Assembly: GCA_949316495.1 (NCBI GenBank)
Contig: OX439001.1
Span: 23,258,501-23,322,500, forward strand
From: Amphiduros pacificus
Lineage: Eukaryota > Annelida > Polychaeta > Phyllodocida > Hesionidae
Length of the DNA: 64,000 nt
Reading direction: 5' to 3'
A model generated the notes under the pieces. The model was not told where the DNA came from, did no database searches, and saw only the letters and a program-made list of their open reading frames with translations. The position numbers and the translations under genes are program-made. This document shows, one piece after another, positions 23,290-35,529 of this stretch (positions are counted from its first letter, which is position 1; each line of letters starts with the position of its first letter).

Positions 23290-26200
23290 TCGGCTGTCGT
23301 GTGTGGCAGATCCTATGTGACAAGCAAAATAGTATCATGTGAGGGTCAGGAGGTCAGGCTCTTGTTACTCCTAGATAGTGGTGCGACAACGTCTGTTTTG
23401 TCTCACCAGATATACATAAAATATTTTTCCCACATGCCTCTGAAACCTGATCCTATGATTGTAAATGGTTTCAGCGGAGGCCAGTTGAATGCTGTGGGGA
23501 GTGTAAGTGTTAAGCTGTGTTTGGATAAGTATCTTTTCACCCATGATTTCCTCGTTGTGCCGGGTGCCGGTAATCATGCTTTACTTGGGGCTGATTTCTT
23601 GTTTCACACAGCTGCTGACATGAACTTTGCGACTAAGGTCATTAAGTTAAGGGATGATACAGGTCTACAACGTAGTATCCCTTTGATAACAAAGCAGGGA
23701 TCAGTTAACTGTGGGGAAGTGACTGTGAAGGCAAACACACGTATTCCGGCACGGTCAGAAACATTGATAGCGGGCAGTCTTGCAACTGATATCTATGACC
23801 CCAATTATGCTGATGGTGCTACTGGCATGATACATAGAAATGATGATTTTACAGAGAAAGTGGGCTTAGTCACGGCTGCAAGCCTCGTTACAATAAAAGA
23901 TAATGAGGTACCTATTAAGGTTCTGAATCTAAATAACAAACCAATATCCTTGTGGAAAGGCCAGAGAATTTGCTATTTCACCCCGGAGGCTAGTGTAGAC
24001 ACTTTTGAACTAAGTTCTGACCCAGTGAGAGACCATAATAATGTGCAACAAGGTGTACTACACCAGGATATAAACTTATCAAAAACTGATGCGGCAGGTC
24101 ACCAGCTATCTCAACTCAAGGCGTTGCTTACTGACTTTGGTGACATATTTACGAGCTCAGCGAAAGGGCTGTCATTTATTAAGGGTTATACATACGATAT
24201 AGATGTTGGTCATCATCCGCCTATAAAGCGACCACCATACCGTTTGAATCCCCGGGCCAGGGAGATAGTGAAAAAACAGGTGGACGAATGGCTGGATGCT
24301 GGGCTCATAACTGAGGGTGAATCACCCTGGGCATCTAGTGTCTGTCTAGCAATTAAAAAAGACTCCACGTATCGTATCTGCCTCGACAGTAGACACATCA
24401 ACAAAGTGACACGGGTGGTCTCGGCACCTATCCCTAGGTGTGATGACCTTATGAACCTGGCAGGTGACTCCAAAAGTAAGTGGTTCACAGGGGTCGACTG
24501 CAAGTCCGGCTATAATCAAGTCAGGCTGTCCGATGATGCTCGCCTGAAAGCAGCGTTCGTTACTCCTGATGGGCAATATCTTCCGAAGTGTATGGGCTTT
24601 GGCATGGTTAACTCACCGCAGTTTTTTCAACGTATGATGTGTGAAATACTATCTGGCTTGATTCCAATGGTGGCCCTTGTTTATATCGATGATGTAGTCG
24701 TGGGAACGACCTACTTTAATGAGCATCTGGAGGCCCTCAGGAAGGTATTCTCTAGGTTCCGGGAGGCTAACGTAAAATTAAACCCAGGCAAATGTATTTT
24801 TGCTGTCAAACGTCTGCCATTTTTGGGCCATATCATATCTGGTACAGGGATTGAAACAGACCAGGACAAACTTGAAATAATAAAAAAATTTCCCTTTCCA
24901 CCCCATAGTAAAACCCCACTAAAAACACTGCACAGCTCTCTAGGTCTTTCTTCATACTACCGTAGATTTTGCAAAGGTTTTGCTCATATAGCAGCCCCAC
25001 TCTACTCGCTACTAAAGAAAAATATAGACTTTAAGTGGTCACCTGAATGCACTCATGCATTTAATTCACTGAAATCCACACTGATTTCAGCTCCCCCATT
25101 AGCATTCCCTGACTTTACCAAGAAATTCACAATATTTTGTGATGCAAGTGACCATGGTTTGGGATGTGTTCTCACTCAGCGCATAGACAATGTTGAAAAA
25201 GTAATCAGCTATGCTGGGAAGGGTCTCAAACCATCAGAGAAAAAGTTCTCTGCTAACGAGAGGGAGGTACTTGCCATATTGTTTGCATTGGAGACTTGGG
25301 AAAGCTATTTGGTTGGGGTACCATGTGACATTGTAACTGACAACCAGGCAGTCTCGCATATCTTAAACACAAAAAAAAGTCCCAACAATCGAATTGCTCG
25401 ATGGGCTATGAAACTGTCTACTTTTCCAAATGTGAAATTAATTCACAGGAAAGGTAAGGATAATGGGAATGCTGACAGCATAAGCAGATTCCCTTTCGAG
25501 GAAATGTTATTGTCTGATGTCCCACATGTTGACATTGATACCCTGACTAGTAGTAGGGATGATGGTGTGTCTGCTGTTGATTTTGCGAAACTCCAAGGTG
25601 ACGACCCTACTTGGGCCCCGATGATACAATACCTATCACATGACATTTTACCCACTAGCACCCCATTGGCGAGAAAGGTAGTGCTTGAGAGCCCGATGTT
25701 TGAGATGTATGATGATGTATTGTGCCGAATATACTACCCAAAGGGTAGACATAAACATAATTTTGTCAGACAGATCTGTATCCCTCAATGTATGCAGAGG
25801 GATATCATTAAAAGCAAACATGAAGATTTAGCGGCGGGAGGTTGCCACTTCTCATTTGATAAAACATATGCCAGCTTGGTAGATAGATATTATTGGCGTA
25901 ACATGTCACAGGCTACACGGGCGTATTGTCAACAATGTTGTATTTGTCAGGCAAGGAAAGGCCCGCTGCGGAAAAACGCTTATCTTGGGGCCCTGCCACA
26001 AGTGTGTAGACCTTTAGAGAGGGTTTCTTGTGATTTTACTGGCCCGTTGCCAGCAAGTGGAGACGAGAATTTCAGATATATATTGATAGTGACAGATGCT
26101 TATACTAGATATGTGGATTGTTTCGCTACCACTGATATGAAGGCCACAACAGTTGCCAAATGTATATTTGAATATGTGACAAGATTCTCACATATCTCCT

Positions 26201-27220
26201 CATTGTTGACAGATAGAGGGACTTCATTCACTGCAGAGGTGATCCAAGAACTTTGTGCACTGTTTAACACTAAACGACTATTGACCTCTGCGTACCACCC
26301 TCAGAGTGACCAGTCAGAACGATATATCCAGACTGTCAAGAAAGCTTTATCGATGTATTGTGACTCACACAGTGATTGGTCAAAGTACCTGAGAGCGATT
26401 TTTTTCACGATGAATTGCACCCCTAGTAACAATACAACCATGCATAGTCCGATGTACTTGTTTCTTGGACGAGTGCCAAGGTTGTCAGATGGTCTAGACT
26501 TCTCAGTCAACGATGATGGTGTTACAAATGTCCATAACTATCCACAGATTGTTGCTCAATGTATGGTTGATGCATTTAAAATGGTCGGGCAGAATCAAAA
26601 GTGTGCTCAGGAGAAGTATAAGAAATATTATGACTCAAGAGTGAAACCGACAAAATTTGCTGTGGGTGACATAGTTTACCTGTATACAGGCCTCCAGGCG
26701 AGGAGGGCCGCTAAAGGATCCTTATCCAGAAAATTGAAAAAAGATAGGTGGGATGGACCATACATGGTCACATCAATTACAGATGTCAATGCTAGAATAC
26801 AACATATTCGTTCCATAGAGATTATGGGCAAGTGCACGTTAACAGGCTAAAAAGAGGATATACCAGATTTGGTCGTTTTAGTTCGTCCCCAAGGGATCTA
26901 CGTAACATGACACAGACATCCGATGGGATTGTCGATGATTATACATTGCCTGATGATAAGGGTGGGCCGGAAAGTAGGCCACCTGGGCCAACTGGGCCAG
27001 TTAATAACACGGACCAGAGTGGGTCAAAGACTAGGCCCAGTGTTCTGATACAACCTGGTGGTATGTATCAAGTAAAAAAGATCCTTGGAAGTTTTTATGA
27101 CAGACGTAGGAGACAGAGATTTTATAAGATTTGGTGGGATGGTTTCCCAAGGTCACAAAGTACTTATGAGCCTGAGGATAATATACCTTTTCCCTTGAGG
27201 GACGCATATCACGTCTAAAT
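23290..27220 (+). pseudogene. LTR element: pol region with terminal chromodomain
   Basis: Contains, in order, an aspartic protease (LLDSGATTSVLS), a reverse transcriptase with YIDD, RNase H, a zinc-binding integrase with its catalytic core, and after the integrase a chromodomain-like segment (residues like YKIWWDGFP and TYEPEDNI). Order and motifs place it in Ty3/Gypsy. In chromoviruses such chromodomains guide integration to marked chromatin; here that is inference. Confidence 0.9.
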
Positions 27221-27249
27221 AGTGTTGCACCCTTCTTTGTGTAACCTTG

Positions 27250-28920
27250 ATGGTATTTCAAGGTTTGTTTTTTTTATTCCAGATGGGTTGTCTCATTTTC
27301 ATCATGCTGCTCTCACTCGCAGTTGATGTTGGCCATTCAACTCTATTACGCCATAACTACGGAGTTATTCTCCATGAAACTGGATACTTGACGACTGGTG
27401 TTGACAATTTCTATTACTTATTCATAATACCTTTTCCTGGGAGCCTGCCAACACCTGATAGTACATCACTAGTTTGTACTCCGCTGACACAGATAAACTT
27501 GAATCATTCAAGGACGCCATTCTTAGATCAGTGCCACCATCTTAGTAAAATGGTGACAAACATGTATAATGACACTTATGTGCTTGGCTCTAAACTGAAT
27601 GAGACCTTGAGTGGTTTCACTTCCCTCATACCCAGACATAAATTAGCAACTAGAGTTAAGAGGAAGATGTTTTCCTTCTTGGGTGATATGTGGGAAGGCC
27701 TCACTGGCAGTCCAAGTGAGACCTCATTCCACAGACTCCGGATTTCAGTGGAAGACCTTGAAACACACTACAATCAAATGGGAAGATCTTTTAATCAGAT
27801 GGGTAAAGATATGGTTGCCTACATGAAGTTAAATGACCACAAGATCAATAATATGATTCAAAGACTGCGGAAAAATAATGTCAAACTCTACAGCAGATTG
27901 CAAAATGTTGTTGACATTATTAGAACAGATTTTAGGAAGCTATTGAGCAATTGGCAAATTTTGAGGGGGTTTCAACTCCAATTGTCACACATATTTCTGA
28001 CAGCAATGCAGCACTTCCAGTTTAATTTTAGATTGTTGTCGGTTGAGGGTATGCTAGAAACATGGCTACTTGCGGGAGAGATGCTACTAAACTCTAAATT
28101 ACCTATTGCTCTAATTACACCACCTGATTTATCTTTTGCCCTGGCACATGTGTCTGATATTTTGCTAAAAAGTAGAATAGGTGTTGAAATGGAATCAAGT
28201 GATTTGAACTTCTATTACAAACATGGCCTGACCCATGCCACTTACACTGATAAGGCCCTATATATTCAATTGACCATTCCTTTGAGACCTATTGACAAAC
28301 CGCTCATATTTCAGGTGTATCAAACAATCATCCTCCCAATGCCAATCCCTCACAATAGATCCATGTCCCGAGTTAATGATATTCCCGATTTCTATGGGGT
28401 CTCCCTTGATAATAGTCTTGCTATCAACCTGGATGTGAAGACATGGTTGAGTTGCAGAGGCGATTCGTAACGACATTGTACGAGTCCAATGTCTGTTCAT
28501 TTTCTGAATGGGCAACAGTGTCTTGATGCAATATTCTTAGATGATAACACCATGGTGAAAAAGGCATGTAAATTCTCCATAGTTCAGAAACTACCGAGCC
28601 CTATTTTGATGAAATATGATAAATTTGTGATAATATCAGGAGCCTCACATAAACTGACAATGCAATGCCCGTTTTCTTCCATACAGTATATTCCACCTTG
28701 TGAATTCTGTTTACTTGAGATGCCTTGTGCATGTCAGATCCAGGACTCCTATCACATACTGACACAGAACAGGCTTCTGTGTGACCCGAACATTACTACA
28801 CCGCAGGTGTATTTTGGTCATAACCTCGGCTTCATAAATAAATTTTATGACAGAGTCCCTAAGATATGGAGGGGTGATGCTTTGACCCTCCTGCCTACAA
28901 TAGAGACACTCCCAGATTAG
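27250..28920 (+). pseudogene. LTR element: envelope-like region
   Basis: Lies directly after pol. It begins with a hydrophobic leader, has a furin-like basic site (TRVKR) followed by a hydrophobic stretch with FSFLGDMWEGLTG, then a helical heptad-rich part. The arrangement resembles the F-type envelope proteins of insect Gypsy-like elements and baculoviruses. Fossil part; similarity is by pattern, not by alignment. Confidence 0.6.
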
Positions 28921-29412
28921 CCCGACAATCTTAATTTGAAATGGGATAGCCTGCTTGAGTCAGCGCTTGACAATAGTGATAATGACCTCGATTATCTTAT
29001 TGAGTCTATGAAAAATTCTTTCAGTATTTTGTATCATAGTATTAGGGTGACGAATAACTGCCCTGATCATGTTCTATGATCTATGATCACAATTATATTT
29101 ACACCATTTCTGGTGTAACCCTAAAAATATGCTAGCATTTAAATGGATATGTGAGTGTATTTGTAGTGACTGGCTTTGGGTATCTTTAACCTGCTTCATT
29201 ATTCCCCATGAAATACTTAGTTTTCACATTTTACATCGAGTTGACCCCTGCAGGTTTGGGGTAAGAATAGGCCTGATGCAATATTCCTGCATGTCGTATG
29301 AGGCGACTTATGGATGCCTTCTTGTATTTAAGCTTGTAGCTTAAACAAGTAAATTTAAAATCTGTAATTAGTTTTGCTGTCTCCATGTTGAATAAACATT
29401 AGTTGATAGGAA

Positions 29413-29931
29413 TTGTCATTCCTTTATGATTGTAGATTAGCCATGGCGAGCCCTGATGGTGTCACGCTATACTCTATTAACTTCCGACAGCTTTGTCGAC
29501 GTAGTGGCTACTTTGCCGGCCTACGGAAATACGATGGAGTTGGGCACACGTCAAAATCAGCAAGCCGTGACATTCTTGTTCAATACCCATACTTCAGGGC
29601 TCCACACCATTTGTATTTTAGCCTACAATCATTTTGTGTGGCCATCTCATTCTTGGCCAATGCTTTCTCGACGGACTACTCCCTAGATAAGGGAAATAGA
29701 CAGGAATTAGTCCATGTGGCTAATTATCTCGCTTCAGATTATCTACTGAATTATATACTAATTCATTTGTTAGATCTGAAATCTTGTCCGGGGATATTAG
29801 TGGCCCTGGCCAACAACTTTGGTTTCACGCATTCCTCGGTTAAATTTGTCATTAATTTTATCTCCAAGAGTACTGGTCTGGACAGTTTCAGGAACTTCAG
29901 AACTTCAGAACTTCAGAAATCATTTATTTAA
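29413..29931 (+). CDS. LTR element: extra open frame 1, unknown protein
   Basis: I do not recognise this family. The frame of about 170 residues lies between the envelope-like region and the 3' LTR, likely starting at MASPDG (29443). It is rich in aromatic and helical segments. A stretch reading VALANNFGFTHSSVKFVINF recalls helices 2-3 of death-fold domains (W.xLA..LGF), but this is weak. No signal peptide and no clear membrane segment are seen. The C-terminal end shows a small tandem repeat (AGAACTTC) before the stop. Another frame overlaps it, so which frame was used is not certain. Confidence 0.4.
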   Translation: MSFLYDCRLAMASPDGVTLYSINFRQLCRRSGYFAGLRKYDGVGHTSKSASRDILVQYPYFRAPHHLYFSLQSFCVAISFLANAFSTDYSLDKGNRQELVHVANYLASDYLLNYILIHLLDLKSCPGILVALANNFGFTHSSVKFVINFISKSTGLDSFRNFRTSELQKSFI

Positions 29932-30611
29932 GTCCAATTTATACATCTATCATCAAACATCACAATAACAAATCACATATAATAGTTTGGACCAAGGAGA
30001 TCCTCATAAAAGGCAAATTAGTTGCCGCTGCCATGAAGACCACCTAACCTAACCGAGATCTAAATAGAAACATTTAATAACAATCATTCTAATTACATTA
30101 ACATGTACCATTGAAACTAGCTGTAGTATCAAAATAGAAAACTATAACTGTAGTACTGGGCTTGTCACTACTAACATTTTATCAGATCAGGCATGCAAGG
30201 GTTTTGTATGCATGAATTAAATTTAGCATATCTACTTATTTTTATTGCAGATATAACAGTTGTCTAAGGTGCATGATTCCCTATAATTTGTTAAGAAGTA
30301 TCTCTTTGCATAGTTAGAGAAACCCTGAATACTATGAGAGTCAATTTTGTCAATTACTGTCTTTGACACACTATTTACATATTTAGGTAAGTCATATCTG
30401 ATGCAATATTGAGCAAACTTATGATTTGATGCTAATATGTGTATCTTATTTTGAGAACGAGTTGCATGGCGATGTACCCTAGTGTTTGAATAAAGAGGCA
30501 GACTCTGTAGATATTTACACTGATATCAGGATATTTACACTGATATCTGGCAAGCAAGACCATTTCATAACAAGGCACTTGCACCGGGAAATTATAAATC
30601 ATTCCCGTACC

Positions 30612-30974
30612 ATGACCAAATTCTGGTCACATCAACCCGCAGATGCTTTGTGTCGCATCTGCGGGGATGAGATCGAGTATGGGAACCCTTCCTTTAAAGG
30701 CCCAAACCAGCAGTACATGTTTATGGATTGCTGTTTTCTTCTGGTGCACAGAGCTTGTGGCCTTGAACGGACGACACGACTATTAATTTTGCATGATGAC
30801 GAAAGTGACGATATAAATAACGGACCAATACAGAGAGAATGCCCAGAATGCTTCACCATTTTTGAGAATGGGCACATTGCCATTACTGGACAGATTTCAA
30901 GGTACTTCAGAGATGAGCGGCGCAGGCGTCAAAACATTGATTTTGCTGTCGTCGTCCCTCGGGTGGTTAATTAA
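30612..30974 (+). CDS. LTR element: extra open frame 2, RING/PHD-like zinc-binding protein
   Basis: A frame of about 120 residues from MTKFWSHQ. It carries CRICGDE, then about 24 residues on MDCCFLLVHRACG, then RECPECFTIF. The order C-x2-C ... C-C-x4-H-x2-C ... C-x2-C is a C4HC3-type pattern, closest in layout to RING-CH or PHD fingers. Such folds often belong to ubiquitin ligases or chromatin readers. An acidic loop (DDESDDINNG) separates the last two cysteine groups, and a basic end follows (RDERRRRQN). The frame also extends upstream to 30486, but the later methionine gives the more protein-like start. Function is inferred only from the motif. Confidence 0.55.
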   Translation: MTKFWSHQPADALCRICGDEIEYGNPSFKGPNQQYMFMDCCFLLVHRACGLERTTRLLILHDDESDDINNGPIQRECPECFTIFENGHIAITGQISRYFRDERRRRQNIDFAVVVPRVVN

Positions 30975-31654
30975 TAATTACTATTAGTACATTTTGTGGG
31001 GAATCAACTAGTGCTGTAGGTGAGGCTAGTAGTCCCGCTTTACTGAAAGTAGAGTTGCATCTCCCCCCCCCCCCCTACAATATGATATAGGTCTTATCAA
31101 TGTTAGAGTGTCACAGTTGGTTTCGACTGGGGTTCCGTTTATCTGGCTGAGTCATTATAACATTGGTGATCTGTCATTGAAGTAGGGTTAGTTTATTTAA
31201 TTGGCTTATTTTAAGTAAGGTTGGTGTGTTTTATTTGCTATTTATGAGCGATAGCCTTTAACCTTCACTATCTTATTTTGACAGAATTCAGTTTTGAACT
31301 CGTTGGGGATAAATCAATTGTTTTGAGGGTTAAGTATCTTAACCACATTTATTTTTTTTTTTATCAAGGGGGGACACAATACATTTTAAATCACAATTTA
31401 TTGATTGATTACAAGGGGGACAAATGTCATTTTAAGTCACAATTTATTGATTTTTTATACACAGATGTGTTGATTATAAGTATCTAGTACCATTTTGTTG
31501 TATTACATGTACACGCCGTAACCTCTGAATGTTTTTGTCACGTGTCTTCCACGGACACTGTGCCTTCCGATGTGCATCATAATGCTGCGGTAATCTACAT
31601 GTGCCTATGGCCTGGCTGGCCTTTTCGATGCTTGCTACTTACTACAAACCTTCA

Positions 31655-32045
31655 ATGATATATTTCATGGATTGACTTTGATGTCATGTTCCTGTGACCA
31701 GAGGGTATTATGTTACCTGGATTGGCTTCAATATCATGTTCCTGGGACCTGAGATACCTGTGTGAATTGTTCATATTTACTAATTGCTACATTATATTTC
31801 CTGGATGGACTTCAATATCATGTTCCTGGGACCTGAGATGACCTGAGTGAATTGTTCATGTTTACTCATTACTACATTATATTTCCTGGATTGACTTCAA
31901 TATCATGTTCCTGTGAACTGAGATGACCTGAGTAAATTGTTCATATATACTCACTTCTTCGTTATATTTCCTGGATTGACATCAATATCTTGTTCCTGTG
32001 AACTGTGATGACACGAGTGCATTGTTTATATTTGCACATTACTGA
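31655..32045 (+). repeat. 85-bp tandem repeat inside the LTR element
   Basis: Four to five units. TTATATTTCCTGGATTGAC-type starts fall at 31792, 31877 and 31962 (exact 85-bp spacing), with a diverged unit upstream near 31710. Each unit has ATCATGTTCCTG and GAATTGTTCAT. It lies in the non-coding part before the 3' LTR. Confidence 0.85.
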
Positions 32046-33090
32046 TCTTTCAACCTGAACCAGTGGATTACTATGGACACTAACCCAGTACGGTATGTGC
32101 ATATGCGGCATATGATCTGGTTAAACAGTTGTGATGGACACTTGACATTTCGGTAATTACAGTACTGCATAATATTAATATATGAGGTAATACCAGGCCA
32201 TCTATGTCGACATATTAGAGCGCATTACTGGGTCAAGAAGCCACAGACATTTTTGTGTGTAATCCACTAGCATCTTGTGTGTGCAGTATCAGTCTGCAGT
32301 CATGGGCAACTGTCAATCTCCATCATATCAAGACTCAAACATAGTCACCTTACCGGTGACCTTGAAGTTAATTTCTGCAGGATTTCTCATTTATCAAGGA
32401 TTACTCATTCACAGAGACAGGCATCTGGATTTGGGTCAACCAGTATCTAATTATCTAATTTGTTTCAACATTATTTAGGTGTACTTTGATGTGAGGTTTA
32501 TAATGTATTCTTAAATATTTGCCTCAACACAATTTTAAGTATACTTTGACTTAATGTTTATGATTTACCTTTAAATATTTCTGTGTTTTAATTCTGATCC
32601 TTTTGTTTAAGAATGTATTATCATGTTTTTGCTATATACTCTGCTGTTTAATGTTTTGATTTTAATGATGATGTACATGCATTGATGGCTTCATGATAGA
32701 TGTCTTGATTGTGCTGGTTATGTATCAGTTATGTCACTTTGCACATGTCTTGTTTCATGCTAAGAAGAAAACTTTTTGTTTACTTACTTAGTTTATAGAC
32801 ATCCTATAGTTTAATCCTTTTGATTTAACATTTACATTTTACATTTAGTTCCCACACTATGTATCCATCTGTAACAATCCAAGGTTTTTCAGTGAGTGGG
32901 GTGTCCTGTATTTCTCAACCTGTACGGCACACCCAACTTAAACTAGGTCGTGAGGATACACCGTGCTGGATTTACAGTGTGACAATGATTGACAACACAT
33001 GTTGTTGCTATTTAGCAAGTTCTTACCCTGTGTATATTATAATACTCTGAGGGTATGAAAGGGGACTTTCATTTGTGGGAAGGGTGATAT

Positions 33091-33559
33091 TGTAACCCAA
33101 CAAATATAAATAAATTCAAAGTTAAAATAATTATAAATAAAATCAAAGTTAAAACAATCATAAATATAAAATATCATATTAACTAAGCTTGATCCCCGGA
33201 GAATGGTTGAACTTAATGCACACGTAGGCCCTGGTGATTAACACCATTCCAAGATTTAGACGCCCATGATAAAATGTGATCACCAGGCGCAACAACTTTC
33301 TCCACCAATCACAAAAGGACATTTTAGGAAAACAGTTAAAACAAAGAAGTTCAACCAGTTCTCCAGGACATATTTGGTTATGTTTTTGTACAATATCATC
33401 ACGTCTCTGAGTACCTTTTGTGTAAGTCTGTCGGCCAACCATCTAGGGCCTGAGGTATATAAGAGGTCTTCCCTGGTTGGCCGGCAGGCCAGCCTGGAAC
33501 AGCATTGTATGATGTGAAAATAAAAGTTCAACTCAAGCGGCACCGTGTATCCCGTGACA
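33091..33559 (+). repeat. 3' LTR
   Basis: Direct copy of the 5' LTR, preceded by a purine-rich tract and followed by the GTAA target duplication. Confidence 0.95.
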
Positions 33560-34544
33560 GTAACCTTAAAGTCCCTGTCACCACACATCTTCAAGATGTT
33601 AGTTTATTCGAAATAGATTTTAAATCCCCTTGTTTTACCTTTGATAAGGAAATTTGCTGTATTTTGAAATTCAAAATTAAAGTTTTATTTTTAAAACGAT
33701 GATACCTTCAATAGAGCTTTGGCTTAGTTGACCCTTGGTTAGGCCCAGGTCATACTGTCACGATCTGGGGAAGATCGACCTCGATGGGTGAAGATCGACT
33801 TCGATGAGTCTAACGGTATATTTTGGTTACCTTCTTATGGTCTGAGCCAGTACCTGTAGACCCCAAGGTTAGTTGGCATCACACCAGGACTGTTTTGATA
33901 TTATAAAATAACAAGAATTAGCTAGATTTTCAGGTTTCGCCCATACTGACAATAAGTTACCCCCCTAAATGACAGTTGTCTTTTCAGAAAAAAATGTCAT
34001 TTTGGCTGGTTTTCTGTTCTTGCATGTCTCCCATGTCAATAGTAATCACTTTTTACACTTGTCTCATAATAGTTATATCTTGATAGAGTTGTTTTCCAAT
34101 TATACCATTTGTAATGGCCATGCACCCTGCACGACTATCTGGTAACATTATCTGTGGAGCAAGTGGATGAGTTTTCTGAAATCCAAATCATTCATTGGAC
34201 ACTTTGTCAACAAACTTTGTTATCAGCTGATCAGTGACCTTGTACAAAGCACCTGCTGAGTAAAGTCTTGCTAACAGTGGGCAGCTGAGTGGGGCACCTT
34301 AATATTAGGACAATGGAGTGATTTGGTTTACAAAGTCCTTTTTGTCCATTAATGCATATGGCTGTCCACTGTTACAGTACAGGTAGTACAGATAGTACTT
34401 TTAGCAAAGCACAATAATCATGGTTAGTGTATTTTGATTGATTTTAGTGAGATAGCTTGCTTGTGTCACAGTTTCATGGCCACATATCATTTAAGCATAC
34501 CCCAAACCTTTGTAAAATTGCCTATGACCTCTGTGGTTTCATGA
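33560..34544. other. Intergenic stretch, nothing recognised
   Basis: No coding exon recognised. A short local duplication (GAAGATCGACCTCGATG / GAAGATCGACTTCGATG) lies near 33770-33807. Confidence 0.4.
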
Positions 34545-34612
34545 ATGAACAGCGCTATGAACAGACTTGTCTGGTATCAGCGCTATATAAATTTTATTAT
34601 TATTATTAATGC
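34545..34612 (+). mobile_element. CR1/L2-type LINE 3' terminus
   Basis: AACAGCGCTATGAACAGACT, then TATCAGCGCTATATAAATTT and (ATT)n, matches the 3' UTR of the minus-strand LINE at 4433-4480. Only the last bases of an insertion remain recognisable. Confidence 0.7.
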
Positions 34613-34972
34613 TTTAAGCCAAATACAAAGTTTTAATGGCAATTCACCCCGAGGGCATTCAGTATTATACATAATAAATGCATGATGTGACTTATCAGTT
34701 GGCCTGCATTTTCATTTGAAGCCTGGGCTTCAAACACAGTATGATTATTTTCTTAATTTGATATTTAACTATTAGATGTACCACAACACACAACAGAGAA
34801 ACAACGTTGTGGACAAGGTGTGTTGTTCTGAAATAATAAAATAAAATAAAAAAAACTAAAGGAGCATGTCTTTTGTTGTGATACATGTTAATTGTTATCA
34901 CCTGCTATATATATCCATATAATTTCAGAAAATGTTTACAATGATAATATAATTTCGGGAAATATTAACAGT

Positions 34973-35275
34973 GATACATGGCTCAGTGGTTAAGATGTCT
35001 GTCTTCTATGCTAAAGGTCCAGGGTTCGAATCCTGGTTGGGAAAAATGTTATTTTCATGCTAAAGCATTACGTGTTTTTCCCTTAAGCCAACATACCTGA
35101 CAAAAAGAGGAAAGTCTCAGGTAAGGGTACCGTAGGTAGAGATTAAAAATATGAGCTGGCGTCCTGCTGGGAACGCTTGCTTACTGAGATTAGTACTCAG
35201 ATTAGTGGGGTGTCACTTTCACATGTCAAAAATAGTGGGCAAATCACTGGACACATATCTGAGCATTATTACTCT
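34973..35275 (+). mobile_element. tRNA-derived SINE: head plus family D body
   Basis: A tRNA-like head (ATGGCTCAGTGGTTAAGATG as box A; GGTTCGAATCCTGG as box B) is followed directly by the family D body. The anticodon stem does not pair, so it is a SINE head and not a working tRNA gene. Confidence 0.75.
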
Positions 35276-35529
35276 TGAAGAATATTGAATATTGTTTTGG
35301 AATATATAATATACCAATTTGATTGAATGTATTTAAGAATGAGCATTGTTTGCAGGTATGTTTAAAGGGTTGATGAATTTTAACAGCACCTTGGATAGGT
35401 ACAGTCCATGTTTATTTTTAAATGTGGACCCAGGCTAAATGTTACTAAATGCATAAAGTTACTATTTATTATATTTCTATGTTGGGAAAAACATTCAATT
35501 CCATATGGTCTGACATGCATAATACTCAA

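Larger units (their letters stand above)
21480..33559 (+). mobile_element. Ty3/Gypsy-class LTR retroelement fossil with chromodomain, envelope-like region and extra cargo
   Basis: A 12.1-kb insertion flanked by two LTRs and a 4-bp GTAA target duplication (21476-21479 and 33560-33563). Parts in order: 5' LTR, primer-binding site (TGGTAGC at 21963, beginning like the complement of an initiator-Met tRNA end), gag, pol (protease, reverse transcriptase, RNase H, integrase, chromodomain), an envelope-like region, about 4 kb of extra DNA with two open frames, a purine-rich tract near 33077, and the 3' LTR. The LTRs differ at roughly 3% of sites by eye, plus one small indel, so it is a fairly recent insertion. 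It looks structurally whole, but roughly two to four interruptions of reading frame are present, some of which could be frame changes normal for the family. Confidence 0.95.

Noticed and set aside
34973-35050. Functional tRNA gene (also 35838, 36103, 36527, 37518)
   Set aside because: Boxes A and B are present, but the anticodon and acceptor stems do not pair and SINE bodies are attached.
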